The position numbers and the translations under genes are program-made. Under the pieces are notes generated by a model. The model did not search any database, was not told the origin of the DNA, and saw nothing but the letters and a program-made list of their open reading frames with translations. 42,172 bases of DNA from Planctomycetota bacterium (GTDB lineage: Bacteria > Planctomycetota > MHYJ01 > JACPRB01), in the NCBI GenBank assembly GCA_035574235.1, contig DATLZA010000009.1:1-42172 (forward strand). Direction: 5' to 3'. Position 1 is the stretch's first letter. The number at the start of each line of letters is the position of its first letter. Positions 31,940 through 40,677 of this stretch are shown in pieces.

Positions 31940-34333
31940 CTACGGCCGGTCGAGGGCTTCGAGGGCCGCACGCCGGAGCGCCTCGAAACGGTCGGGATCC
32001 GTGTTCCCGAAGTCGAACCGTCCGGCGTCGTCGGCGCCGGCCTGGCGGTACGAGGCCGCCAAGCCCAGAGGCGCGGCGAGCCCGCGGCGGATTTCTTCGC
32101 GGGTCCAGCCGCGCTTCGCCATGAGAAGCCGCAGGATTTCGGCGTCCTGCTGGCCGCGCCGGAGGAGCTTCAGGCGCAGGGTGGGGTAGGGGCGCGGGTC
32201 CAGGCCGGCGCGGGGGGGAAGCAGAAGCGCCGTCTCGGAGGGTTCGCTCCAGGCTTCCGGCGTTCCGAGGGCCAGCCACGGGACGACGCCGTCGGCTCCG
32301 TCGAGGAAGGATTGCAGGACCCAGGCGCGTCCCGATCCGGGCGGCGTCGGGGGGGCCGCGACGGCGCCGTAGACCCACACCTCTTCTCCCGGAATTCCGA
32401 AGACGAAGTGCGGGTAGCGGACGTAAGCGCCGCTGACGACGTCGAGATCCACGACGCCGTCGAGCAGGTCGCGGCGCCACTGGGGGCGGGAGAGGTCGAT
32501 GCGGAAGCGCAGGCGGGCGCCGGCCGCCTCGCGGGCGCCTTCCTTGAAGATGCGGCCGAAGTAGCGCAGGGCCAGGAAATCCTCGAGGTACATCGGTTCG
32601 TCCAGGCACCACCAGGCGCCTTCCTTCTCGCCGCGGTTGTAGCGGATGTAGTTCTTGTTGTTGAGGTAGAGGTGATAGTCCGTGCGGGTCCAGCCCCGCG
32701 CGGCCAGATGGCGGCCGAAGGCGGCGGTGACCGATTTCAGCGTGCGCGCGTAGGATTCGGGGAAGGCCTGTTCGATGGGCGGCGCGTCCCTCCAGTGGTC
32801 TTCGATGGGCCCGCGGTAGGCGTAGAACTCGTTGATCGGCAGCGGCCACTGCTCGTGGAGGGGCAGATAGAAGTGGTCGACGGGAGTGCCGGCGCGCGGA
32901 AGTCCCTGGAAGGCGCTGCCGTCCAGGAGCGGCCCGAAGCGCGCGTCCCAGGCGTCCCAGGAGACGATCTCGACGTCGGCGCCGCGGCGGCGGATCTCCG
33001 GGGCCATGCCGTGGACGATGCTTCCGCGGTGCGTGTAGGGCAGGACCGAGAGGGTCGCGCGATGTTCGTGGGCCAGGCGGTGGGCGGCGCGTTCCATGGC
33101 CAGGAAGTCGCCGCCGGGGCCGGCCCACTCGCCGGGCGACCGGTAGGCGTTGAGCGACACGCGGAAGGAGAGGGCGTCGGGGAGGCGGGACGCATGGACG
33201 CGGAGGGAGACGGGGATATCGACCTGGGCACGGCCGGTGGAAAGGCGCAAGGGGTGGCGGAATTCGCCGGCCGGAGCGTCTTTGGGGACGTACCTCTCGG
33301 CGTGGAGGAGAACCTTGCCGGAGGCGGTTCCGGCGGCGGGGACCAGGGGATCGTAGCCGGTTCCGACGGGAAGGACCTGCGCGACGGACCAGCCTTCGCC
33401 GGCGGCGCTGACGGTGCGGGTCTGGCCGGCGGGGACTTCGACGGCGATCAGAAAGCCGACGTGTTCGCCGCGGGCGGCGGCGAGCGACACGGCGCGGCCG
33501 TCCCAGAGGCGTCCGGCGGCGGGCGCGTCGGGGGAGCCGTGGTCTTCGTAGAGGATTTTCCAGGAACATCCGTCCGCAAGGCGCGCGGGGGGCGGCGGGG
33601 CGGGCTTGGGCGCGGGACGCAGGAACTCGGCCGTCCGGTCGGCGATCTGTTTCTCCTGGGGGCGCGGCAGGTCCGAATAAAGCCTGGCGCCGGACGGGGG
33701 CGGGGCGCCGGGGCGGGCGCGGAGGATACGGATATACGGGGCCTTGCCGGATTGTTCGCGCGCGTAGATGTCGTTATTGGCGCCGCTTTGGCCGCTTTCG
33801 TCGGAGAGGACCAGGCCGAAGGACTTCCCTTCGACCCTGGCGTGGAGGAGGGCGGGCGGGAGATCGACGGAGATCCAACCGTCCGGTTCGGATCGGATTT
33901 CGCGGACGAACCAGATGGAGCCTCCGCGGCCGAAGGAGACGGCGTGGAAGTCGAGGTCCGGCGGCGCCCAGGGACGCTCTCCGCGGGCGGCTTCGCGGAA
34001 GCAGGTTTCGCCCGCCCGGGCGGGCTCGCCGGCGCCGCGTCCTTCGGTCCAGGGGGAGGACACGGTAGAGAGGCCCAGGCGGCGGAGCTTGTGGGGGCCG
34101 GTCGGGTGGAGGAAGAGGCGGGCTTCCTCGACGGTGCGCCCGCGAAGGGGCGTCACGTCGAAGTCCAGGAGCATGAGGTGGAGGATTCCCTTCAGGCGGA
34201 TGGAGGCCCGCGCGCCGCCGTTGACGAGCTCCTCACCCTCCCCCAGACAGAGAGCGGTATCGGCGGTGCAGGTGAGGCGCTCGCCGTCGGCGGGCCGGGT
34301 CAGGAGGGGCAGCAGGAGGATGAAAGCGCGCAT
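31940..34333 (-). CDS. Exported DUF4091 (GH123-like) protein
   Basis: A 797-aa protein with a signal peptide (about 1-17). The N-terminal ~190 residues resemble a DNRLRE-type beta domain (LMLLDFDVTPLRGRTVEEARLFL), followed by a Pro-rich linker. The C-terminal half matches DUF4091, related to glycoside hydrolase family 123: YHLYLNNKNYIRYNRGEKEG, WWCLDEPMYLEDF and a region with paired acidic residues. GH123 enzymes cleave N-acetylgalactosamine residues, but DUF4091 proteins at large are uncharacterised. GGAGAT precedes the ATG and TATCAT lies 36 nt upstream. It is last in the minus-strand run of exported proteins. Confidence 0.75.
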   Translation of the reverse strand: MRAFILLLPLLTRPADGERLTCTADTALCLGEGEELVNGGARASIRLKGILHLMLLDFDVTPLRGRTVEEARLFLHPTGPHKLRRLGLSTVSSPWTEGRGAGEPARAGETCFREAARGERPWAPPDLDFHAVSFGRGGSIWFVREIRSEPDGWISVDLPPALLHARVEGKSFGLVLSDESGQSGANNDIYAREQSGKAPYIRILRARPGAPPPSGARLYSDLPRPQEKQIADRTAEFLRPAPKPAPPPPARLADGCSWKILYEDHGSPDAPAAGRLWDGRAVSLAAARGEHVGFLIAVEVPAGQTRTVSAAGEGWSVAQVLPVGTGYDPLVPAAGTASGKVLLHAERYVPKDAPAGEFRHPLRLSTGRAQVDIPVSLRVHASRLPDALSFRVSLNAYRSPGEWAGPGGDFLAMERAAHRLAHEHRATLSVLPYTHRGSIVHGMAPEIRRRGADVEIVSWDAWDARFGPLLDGSAFQGLPRAGTPVDHFYLPLHEQWPLPINEFYAYRGPIEDHWRDAPPIEQAFPESYARTLKSVTAAFGRHLAARGWTRTDYHLYLNNKNYIRYNRGEKEGAWWCLDEPMYLEDFLALRYFGRIFKEGAREAAGARLRFRIDLSRPQWRRDLLDGVVDLDVVSGAYVRYPHFVFGIPGEEVWVYGAVAAPPTPPGSGRAWVLQSFLDGADGVVPWLALGTPEAWSEPSETALLLPPRAGLDPRPYPTLRLKLLRRGQQDAEILRLLMAKRGWTREEIRRGLAAPLGLAASYRQAGADDAGRFDFGNTDPDRFEALRRAALEALDRP

Positions 34334-34369
34334 GGGGCGGGATCTCCGTGCGATTCGATCCCGCCCGAA

Positions 34370-34375
34370 ATGATA
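34370..34375 (-). promoter_or_regulatory. -10 element of the DUF4091 gene
   Basis: On the minus strand, TATCAT (34375-34370) lies 36 nt before the ATG at 34333, in the 127-bp gap after the SMP-30-like gene. No clear -35 is visible. Confidence 0.4.
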
Positions 34376-34429
34376 CGCTCTTGGAGGATTTCCGAGGACT
34401 CGACTCTTACATTTCCGATCCGAAGCCGA

Positions 34430-34447
34430 GGGCGTTGCAGGACGCCC
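34430..34447. repeat. Inverted repeat downstream of the SMP-30-like gene
   Basis: GGGCGT (34430-34435) pairs with ACGCCC (34442-34447) over a 6-nt loop. It starts 14 bp past the stop of the minus-strand gene. There is no U-tract, so at most it is a weak or factor-dependent terminator. The remainder of the gap shows only the DUF4091 promoter. Confidence 0.35.
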
Positions 34448-34460
34448 GGCGGACTTCGCT

Positions 34461-36164
34461 TCAGGGACCGGCAGCGGCGCGGATCGTGGCGGCGTAGAGG
34501 GCGGTGTTCGTCGTCACGAACAGGGTACGGCCGTCCGGTCCTCCGAACGTGAGGTTGGTGCCGCTTTCCCTGCCGGGCAGGGGGAGACGGCCGACGGCCT
34601 TTCCCTCCGGGGAGTAGACATGAATCGCCGGACCTGCGGTGAAGAAGACGCGGCCGTCCCCCGCGACGGCGATGCCGTCGGGACCGGGGACGGGCGCCCA
34701 GGGGGCGCTCTTTCCGGCGGCCACGTCCACGGAACCGTCCGGGCGGAGGGGGAAGCGATAGACGCCGGACCGGGCTCGATTCTTGTAGTTCGAGATCCCC
34801 ACGTAGAGAAATCGTCCGTCGGCGGACAGGGCGACGCCGTTCGGGTTGGCCAGATCCCGGTCGTTCGCTCCGTCGAACTGGACCCGGACCGTCCGGGAGC
34901 CGGGGTCCGCCAGGGACAGGCGCCCGTGTTCCGGGTCCTTCAGCGTCGTGAAGTAGATCGCTCCGCGGCGGTCGACGGCAAGATCGTTGAGCGAAAGCGG
35001 ACGCCCGTCCGCCGCCCGATCGGCGAGAACCGCCGGCGTCTCTCCCGGTCTCCAGGAGGCGAGTTTGCCTTCGAAGAGGCCGTAGAATCTCCCGTCGGGC
35101 CCGGTCTTTCCGCGGACGGCGTCTTCCCAGACGACCTCGGCCGTGAAACGGGGGGGATTGAGCTTCCAGAGTTTGCGCTGTTCGAGATCGGTCACGAGAA
35201 GGCACTGTTCCGCGGGCAGCCACGCGGGGGTATCAAGTTTGGAGAAGCCTTCCCGGAGGCGTTCGAATGTTACGTCCTGATTTTTTGAGGATGTTCCGGC
35301 GGAAGGAGACTCGGGGGACGCGGAGGTCTCCCGGAGGCGGCCCGACCGGCGGACCGGATCCAGGCTGGGCTGATAGCGTTCGATCGAGCGCGGACCGAGC
35401 ACCGTTTGACGGATTTCTCCGACATAGGAGGGCACAGGAATTTTGTCCGCGGTCGTCGGCCAGTTTTCCGGAGCGAGGACGGAGCCGTCCGTCAGGGAAA
35501 TGCGGACCCTGCGTCCCGGGGACCGCGCGCCGCGGGGCGGTTTCAGGGTCAGCTCCAGGATCGTATAGTCCGGACTCACGCGGCAGAGGGCGTACGCGGG
35601 GCGAACGACTTGCTTGTGCTCCAGGCCGTCGTAGGGGGAAAGCCATTCCATCCGGTTGAAGAGCGGCTGAAAGGAAGGCCATTCCTCCGGCGTCGCGATG
35701 TCGCGGATGGCCAGGGAGCGGAGGATCTCTCCGTTTTTCCGATAGACCAGGACGCGGTGGCGGAAGTACTCCAGATCGGGCCATTCGGGGGTTCCCATCT
35801 TCTCGCGCAGTCCGGCCGGTCCGTGCATGCCGGATTTTTCGGCGGACCAGAGGGTCACGTGATTGAAGAGGGCGAAGGTTTCCCCGTCCGGAGCCACGAA
35901 GAGCTGGGCGTACACCTGGCCGCCCTGGACCCCCCGGGCGTCGGATACGAGGACCTGGCCGGTCTGGGTATCTTTCCACACGAAGCGCCAGCGGTTGGGG
36001 CCGTGAATTCCTGCGTACACCACCGGTTCGGCGGTGACGACGAACCGGCCGTTCATGGACTGGGCGCCGTCGATGAAGCAGGGAGGTTCGTATCCGGCGG
36101 AAGGAGAAACGGCCACCGCCCAGGGCAGGAACAGAACGGCCGGGAGCACGCGGGCGAAGGTCAT
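34461..36164 (-). CDS. Exported SMP-30/gluconolactonase-like beta-propeller protein
   Basis: A 567-aa protein with a signal peptide (about 1-24). The C-terminal ~250 residues have SMP-30/gluconolactonase features: LNDLAVDRRGAIYFT, ANPNGVALSADGRFLYVG, PDGIAVAGDGRVFFT and FGGPDGRTLFVTT, the repeating strands of a six-bladed propeller. The N-terminal ~300 residues are different, aromatic-rich and unassigned, so it is about twice the length of a plain SMP-30 protein. It may hydrolyse a lactone or be a non-enzymatic exported propeller. The frame is open upstream, but the ATG at 36164 begins the signal and follows GAGGAT. Confidence 0.75.
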   Translation of the reverse strand: MTFARVLPAVLFLPWAVAVSPSAGYEPPCFIDGAQSMNGRFVVTAEPVVYAGIHGPNRWRFVWKDTQTGQVLVSDARGVQGGQVYAQLFVAPDGETFALFNHVTLWSAEKSGMHGPAGLREKMGTPEWPDLEYFRHRVLVYRKNGEILRSLAIRDIATPEEWPSFQPLFNRMEWLSPYDGLEHKQVVRPAYALCRVSPDYTILELTLKPPRGARSPGRRVRISLTDGSVLAPENWPTTADKIPVPSYVGEIRQTVLGPRSIERYQPSLDPVRRSGRLRETSASPESPSAGTSSKNQDVTFERLREGFSKLDTPAWLPAEQCLLVTDLEQRKLWKLNPPRFTAEVVWEDAVRGKTGPDGRFYGLFEGKLASWRPGETPAVLADRAADGRPLSLNDLAVDRRGAIYFTTLKDPEHGRLSLADPGSRTVRVQFDGANDRDLANPNGVALSADGRFLYVGISNYKNRARSGVYRFPLRPDGSVDVAAGKSAPWAPVPGPDGIAVAGDGRVFFTAGPAIHVYSPEGKAVGRLPLPGRESGTNLTFGGPDGRTLFVTTNTALYAATIRAAAGP

Positions 36165-36203
36165 GGGTCGATCCTCGAGGACGGGACGCTTTCCGCCCCG
36201 AGC

Positions 36204-36209
36204 CTTATA
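36204..36209 (-). promoter_or_regulatory. -10 element of the SMP-30-like gene
   Basis: On the minus strand, TATAAG (36209-36204) lies 39 nt before the ATG at 36164. The 80-bp gap after the beta-helix gene contains nothing else obvious. Confidence 0.4.
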
Positions 36210-36244
36210 TGCCGGCGGGAAGGATTTCTGACGCGTGCCGGCGG

Positions 36245-37642
36245 TCACCGAGCCGTCGGACGGACGTCCCATCCGTCGACGGTGAATTCTCCGGCCACGC
36301 CGCATTCGAAGCGGAGGGGCTGTTCGAGTCCCGCAGGGCGGTCCTCTTGGGGGTTGGCGTACCGGTCGCTGTCGGAGACGTTGACGAGGACGTTGTTGCG
36401 GACGACGGCACGGTAGCTTTCCGCGTTGCGAAAGAGCGGCCGGGGCTGCCCTTCGCATTCGATGCGGTTGTCCCGCAGGACGATCGTGGAGAAGTCGGTT
36501 CTCGGATTGAAGCCGAAGAGGCCCTCGGTGCGGGGCGTCGCCGTGGTTCGGGTCCGGATGTGGTTGTTGCGGATCTCGAGGCGGTCGTACGGTTCGTTCA
36601 TCCAGACGACGCCGCGGCCCGGGTTGCGCACGAGGTTGTTATGGAAGCGGGCGGGACCGGGGGCGGGCGCGTTGCCGAAGGCCGAGATGAGGTTGCCGTG
36701 GTCCTTCTGGGGATCGAAGTCGAAGAAATTGTGGCTGATTTCGACGCCGTTGCGGACGAATTCGATCGAGTAGCTGTCGCGCATCCAGTTGTGGTGGATG
36801 TGGAACGTCCGGCCGCTGGGGGGCACGGGGCCTCCGGCGTGCTTGGGGATCGAGATCGTGCCGGCGCATACGTTGTGGTCGATTTCGACGTCCGCGTCGT
36901 TCTCGAAGGGGAACTCGATCGAGAAGTTCACGAGGATCGTGTTGTGATGGATGCGGACCCGCTGGCCGAGGCGGCCTTTGATGCCGAAAAAAGAGTCGGC
37001 CGGGTTCGTCTGGGTGCGGACGAAGCGGTTGTTGAAAATCTCGGTGTCGGACGTCCAGACGCAGAAGATGGCTCCGCCGGTGATGCCGCCCTGGGTGCCG
37101 GGGCGTCCGCGCTCCCAGCGTCCTCCGGCGTCGATGAATTCGCAGTCGTGGATCCTGGCGTTCTTCAGGAGGAACGTGCGGATGCCCGTCCAGAGGGTGT
37201 CCTGGATTTTGAGGTGGTGGAAGCGCGCCTCCGGGTTGTTCCAGCCGAAGATCGCGCCGTGGACGCGCGGTCCCCGGAGGGTCATGTGGGAAATCTCGAC
37301 CCGGGCGGCTTTGTCCGGAAGACGCAGCAGGTACGCCTGGGTATCCATCCCCTTGGTGGTCATTTCCGGGTCGGGAAGACGGTCCGTCGAGGGCGTCCAG
37401 GAGGGGGCGGGCGTCAGCACCGTGCGGTCGATCCCGGCGCCCGTGAGGGTCAGGCCCGATTTGAGGTCCAGAGGCCCTTCGAGCTCGTAGGTGCCCGGAG
37501 CCAGGCGGATGAGGGCGCCTTCGGGGGCGTTTCGGACGGCTGTCACGAGGTCCCGGACGGAAGCGACCTCCTGAACGGGGCGCGGGGGATCCGCCTGCGG
37601 GATCGGGCTTCCCAGGAGCCAGGCGAAAAGTAGAGCGCTCAT
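36245..37642 (-). CDS. Exported right-handed parallel beta-helix protein
   Basis: A 465-aa protein with a short signal (about 1-16). It begins with VQEVASVRDLVTAVRNAPEGALIRLAPGTYEL, the usual cap of pectate-lyase-like beta-helices, then many coils with N-rich turns: IHDCEFIDAGG, IFNNRFV, IHHNTILVNF, IDHNVC, IHHNWM, ISHNFF, FHNNLV and IRNNHI. The pattern fits a polysaccharide lyase-like or adhesin fold. No catalytic residues can be assigned. It has its own TATAAT promoter and a GGAAGGTG ribosome site. The neighbouring exported propeller and DUF4091 genes suggest a role in extracellular glycan handling. Confidence 0.8.
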   Translation of the reverse strand: MSALLFAWLLGSPIPQADPPRPVQEVASVRDLVTAVRNAPEGALIRLAPGTYELEGPLDLKSGLTLTGAGIDRTVLTPAPSWTPSTDRLPDPEMTTKGMDTQAYLLRLPDKAARVEISHMTLRGPRVHGAIFGWNNPEARFHHLKIQDTLWTGIRTFLLKNARIHDCEFIDAGGRWERGRPGTQGGITGGAIFCVWTSDTEIFNNRFVRTQTNPADSFFGIKGRLGQRVRIHHNTILVNFSIEFPFENDADVEIDHNVCAGTISIPKHAGGPVPPSGRTFHIHHNWMRDSYSIEFVRNGVEISHNFFDFDPQKDHGNLISAFGNAPAPGPARFHNNLVRNPGRGVVWMNEPYDRLEIRNNHIRTRTTATPRTEGLFGFNPRTDFSTIVLRDNRIECEGQPRPLFRNAESYRAVVRNNVLVNVSDSDRYANPQEDRPAGLEQPLRFECGVAGEFTVDGWDVRPTAR

Positions 37643-37696
37643 GGATCACCTTCCGGAATGCGGACCGCGGCGTTCGACAAGGGACGCCGCGGGGCG

Positions 37697-37726
37697 ATTA
37701 TAACGGCGCCCCTCGCCGTCAGTCGA
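37697..37726 (-). promoter_or_regulatory. Promoter of the beta-helix gene
   Basis: On the minus strand, TCGACT (37726-37721), an 18-bp spacer and perfect TATAAT (37702-37697) lie 54 nt before the ATG at 37642. The -35 overlaps the last codons of the upstream FHA gene. Confidence 0.55.
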
Positions 37727-39386
37727 GGGTCTTGGAAGGATCCTTGGCGGGCCGCAGGCGGACGCCGAGGCCCAGGCAGCGGGGACAGAGGTCCGGCGCC
37801 TGCGGGCCGGAGGCGGTGGGACACCGGCACGGTTCGGCCGTGAAGACGCGCGAAAGGGGGACGCCGCGGAATCCGCCCCGCCGCTTGGAGAAAGCGCCCC
37901 CGCATTCCGGGCAGGTCGTCCATCCGTTCCGGCGGCAGTCGGGGCAGTTCTTGCGCAGCGTGCCGTTTCCCTGATAGCCGTCGATGGAGCAGGTGCGGCA
38001 CTTCGTCGTGACGTCCGCGTCGCCGACCGCCCCGCTCGGGCGGACGCGGCCGTTGACGCAGTGGGGGCACGGAACGGAAACCCATCCGCGGCCCCGGCAG
38101 CTCCGGCACGGAATGCGCCCGTTCCGGCATTCGTCGGCATAGCATCGGGCCTCCCGCCAGGGGGAGCCGCGGCAGGAGGGACACAGGATCGATCCCGAGC
38201 GGGAGCAGGTTTCGCAGGTCACGTCCCGAAAGATCTTCAGTCCCTCGCAGTTGCGGCACTTGACGGTGACGTCGGCGTTTCCGACGGCTCCCGAGGCGCG
38301 CACGCGGCCGCGCCCCTCGCAGACGGGGCAGTTCCGATCCCGCCGTCCTTTTCCCGAGCAATCGGGACAGGTCCGCCTCCCGCCGGTGCAGTCGGTGCAA
38401 TAGACCGCCTCTTTGAGGCTTTCGGCAAGGGCCCGCACGTGCTCCCGGGCGGAAGGGGGACCGCCCTGGGGGGAAGCCTCGAGCAGGGCGCGGTACGCGG
38501 CCTCGTAACCGGTTCCTTCGGAAAACGCCCGGTGGAGCCGGACGAGGAGGGCGGCGTAACGGACGGCGAAAGAGGACGACCTGAGCGCGGCGGCTTCATC
38601 CTGGAGGGAGACATGCTCGGGCCGGTTCCAGTTTCGCACCCAACAGAGAGCTTCCGAAGACGGCCCGGGAGCAGGGCGGGGGCTTTCCATGGGAAGCGGG
38701 GCATCCGACTCCGACCGTTCGCGCGGGAAAAGGGAGCGCGGGAGGGGGCGGACGTCCGGGACCTCGGCGAGGGGGGCGGGTGCGGTTTCCTCCGATCCGC
38801 GGAAGGAAGGGGCCTCCACGAGAGGTGCCGGCGCCGGCGGCGGGGCGGACGTCGAGGAATCAGGAGGGAAAGAGCGGGGGGTGACTTTCAGGACCGGCCG
38901 GGGAGCTTCGGGAGGGATCGACGCGTCCTGTCGCGAAGAAAGCAGGATCAGCAGGACCCCGACGATCCCCGAAACGATCGACGCCGCGGCGAAAACGGGT
39001 CGCCTCCACCCCGGCCGCGCCGGGGCCTCCGGGCGCCTTGGGGAGGGCGGACGCCGCAGGGGCGCCGGCGCCACGGAAGGGTGAGGTTCGACCCGTTCCG
39101 GCTCCTTGCAGACGACCGTTCGGAACTCGACGGAGCCGATCCTGAAGAGGTCCCCTTCCCGAAGCAGGTGCTGTTCGACCCGGCGGCCGTTCACGGCGAT
39201 CAGGCGCTGGCCCGTCAGGTCGCGCAGAACGTATCCTTCCGGAGCGCGCCGGATGACGGCGTGGCGAGGGGCGGCGTCCTTCACCCGGATCGTGGCGTCC
39301 GGGGCGCTTCCGATCGTGACGGCTCCGTCGAGGGGTTCTCCTTCCTCCCCCTGAGGGCCGATCCAAACCAAGCCGAGTTTGTTCAT
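37719..39386 (-). CDS. FHA domain - membrane helix - duplicated cysteine-rich protein
   Basis: A 555-aa protein with an unusual layout. Residues 1-95 form an FHA fold (VTIGSAPDATIRV, PRHAVIRR, YVLRDLTGQRLIAVNG). A membrane helix lies at about 130-150, preceded by arginines, so the N-terminus should be inside. A long Pro/Ala/Ser linker follows to about 245 and a short helical section to 325. The last part (330-537) has 28 cysteines, mostly in CxxC pairs with Gly-rich spacers like the zinc domain of DnaJ, and contains a duplication: SGAVG[ND]ADVT[VT]KCR[NT]C at 365-380 and 451-466. If the topology is right, this domain is outside the cytoplasm. The preferred ATG at 39386 starts the FHA strand; a longer open frame has no support. 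The upstream gene ends 23 bp before. Confidence 0.75.
   Translation of the reverse strand: MNKLGLVWIGPQGEEGEPLDGAVTIGSAPDATIRVKDAAPRHAVIRRAPEGYVLRDLTGQRLIAVNGRRVEQHLLREGDLFRIGSVEFRTVVCKEPERVEPHPSVAPAPLRRPPSPRRPEAPARPGWRRPVFAAASIVSGIVGVLLILLSSRQDASIPPEAPRPVLKVTPRSFPPDSSTSAPPPAPAPLVEAPSFRGSEETAPAPLAEVPDVRPLPRSLFPRERSESDAPLPMESPRPAPGPSSEALCWVRNWNRPEHVSLQDEAAALRSSSFAVRYAALLVRLHRAFSEGTGYEAAYRALLEASPQGGPPSAREHVRALAESLKEAVYCTDCTGGRRTCPDCSGKGRRDRNCPVCEGRGRVRASGAVGNADVTVKCRNCEGLKIFRDVTCETCSRSGSILCPSCRGSPWREARCYADECRNGRIPCRSCRGRGWVSVPCPHCVNGRVRPSGAVGDADVTTKCRTCSIDGYQGNGTLRKNCPDCRRNGWTTCPECGGAFSKRRGGFRGVPLSRVFTAEPCRCPTASGPQAPDLCPRCLGLGVRLRPAKDPSKTLD
37776..38399 (-). repeat. Duplicated CxxC region within the FHA protein gene
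   Basis: Coding for residues 330-537. CxxC pairs occur at 330, 340, 353, 377, 391, 402, 427, 440, 463, 481, 492 and 534, with further spaced cysteines at 415/420 and 520/522. The two halves (about 353-405 and 440-495) share order and a 16-residue core, showing an internal duplication at protein level. Confidence 0.75.
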
Positions 39387-39409
39387 GGGGCGGACGCCCG
39401 AAGGGTGTC

Positions 39410-40675
39410 TCACTCGACGATGAGGAACCCCGGGCGACCCGCGGTGCGCCCCCCGTCCGGCGCGACGCCGACCGGGAAAAGAGCGTGCAAACCCCGCTCG
39501 AGGCGGATGCCTTCGATCTGCCAGGGCGGTCCGTGGGCCGTTCCGAGCAGGCGGTGTCCGTCGCGGAACTCCACCGCGGTGTACGTCCCCTTGACCTCGG
39601 CGGCGAAGCGCAGAGGGGTGCCGGCCGGGACCTGTCCGCCGTATCCCATGCCGCAGTCGGGCCCATGTCCTCGGCTGCGGTATTCGACGACGGGAGAGGT
39701 CAGGCGCAGGTCGGGCCGGGCGGAATGGTAGGAGCGCCACATCCAGGCGGCGTATTCATCCGGGAGCCAGACCGGCTGGATCATGCCGGAGGCCTCGCGG
39801 ACGGGCGCGATGGGATTCCACGAGCCGACGGGGTTGTAATCGCCCGCCCAGCCGTTCTCCCGGACGACCGGCCGGAGGCGGACGGGCTGTCCCGGCGGCG
39901 GAAGCTCGTCCGGCAGCCTCAGGGCGATGCAGCGGTCGAGGAACCCCATGAAGAAGTTGAATTTCGAATAGATTCCGTGGGGAAAACCGTACGTGTTGGC
40001 CCGGCACGAGAGGTCGGGCGGCGGCGTGGGCCGGTTTTCCACCTGGGCGCGGCGCGCGTCCCCTTCCTCGCGACGGGTCTTCTCCTCGGCGGGCGTGAAC
40101 TCCCACGCGTAGGCGAACGGCACGTTCCGCGTCAGCTCGGGAACCTGGGCCAGTCGATTGGGAAAGGAATCCGTCCACGCGATCACGCGGTCCGGCGCCC
40201 GCCGGTAGAGATCGTGGCCGAGATGACTTCCGTTCTGGCCCAGCCAGCCCACCAGAGGAGCGGTCGCGAGCTCGGGGTGGCGGGTGTCCCGGGCGGCGTG
40301 GACGAGATACCGCAGGAGCAGGTCCATGCTGCCCACGGGATGGCCGAGGGTGTGCCGGCCGTTGCGCTTGTCGTTGTGTCCCAGGTCGTATTCGAAGGGC
40401 CAGGGGACGGTGACGAGCGCGAACCGCCAGAGACGGGCGAGCTCGCGCGGATCGGCGCTGTGGAAGACGAAGCATACGAAGACGCCCCGCACCGCGGGAA
40501 CGTCGGGCGGCAGATAAAGGTGAATCCGGTCCGCGATCTTCCGGAATTCCGCCCAGGACGTGCGGTCGTCGAGTTTCTGTACGGGCAGCCAGCCGGGGGG
40601 GAAGTCCCGTCCGTCGGGAGGCGGGTCGGCCTGGAGCGCGATCAGAAGGACCGCCAGAACGCCCGGAAGAGTCAT
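39410..40675 (-). CDS. Exported protein, possibly alpha/beta-hydrolase-like
   Basis: A 421-aa protein with a signal peptide (about 1-16). The sequence includes VFVCFVFHSADPRELA and APLVGWLGQNGSHLGHDLYRRAPDRVIAW, which have the strand-turn-helix rhythm of an alpha/beta hydrolase or exported esterase. The expected G-x-S-x-G elbow reads G-Q-N-G-S, so the nucleophile is altered or the fold is different. The C-terminal part is beta-rich. No confident family. The ATG lies 2 bp after the PQQ protein stop, with GAGGG upstream in that gene. It is followed by the FHA gene after 23 bp, so the three are probably one transcript. Confidence 0.6.
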   Translation of the reverse strand: MTLPGVLAVLLIALQADPPPDGRDFPPGWLPVQKLDDRTSWAEFRKIADRIHLYLPPDVPAVRGVFVCFVFHSADPRELARLWRFALVTVPWPFEYDLGHNDKRNGRHTLGHPVGSMDLLLRYLVHAARDTRHPELATAPLVGWLGQNGSHLGHDLYRRAPDRVIAWTDSFPNRLAQVPELTRNVPFAYAWEFTPAEEKTRREEGDARRAQVENRPTPPPDLSCRANTYGFPHGIYSKFNFFMGFLDRCIALRLPDELPPPGQPVRLRPVVRENGWAGDYNPVGSWNPIAPVREASGMIQPVWLPDEYAAWMWRSYHSARPDLRLTSPVVEYRSRGHGPDCGMGYGGQVPAGTPLRFAAEVKGTYTAVEFRDGHRLLGTAHGPPWQIEGIRLERGLHALFPVGVAPDGGRTAGRPGFLIVE

Positions 40676-40677
40676 CC

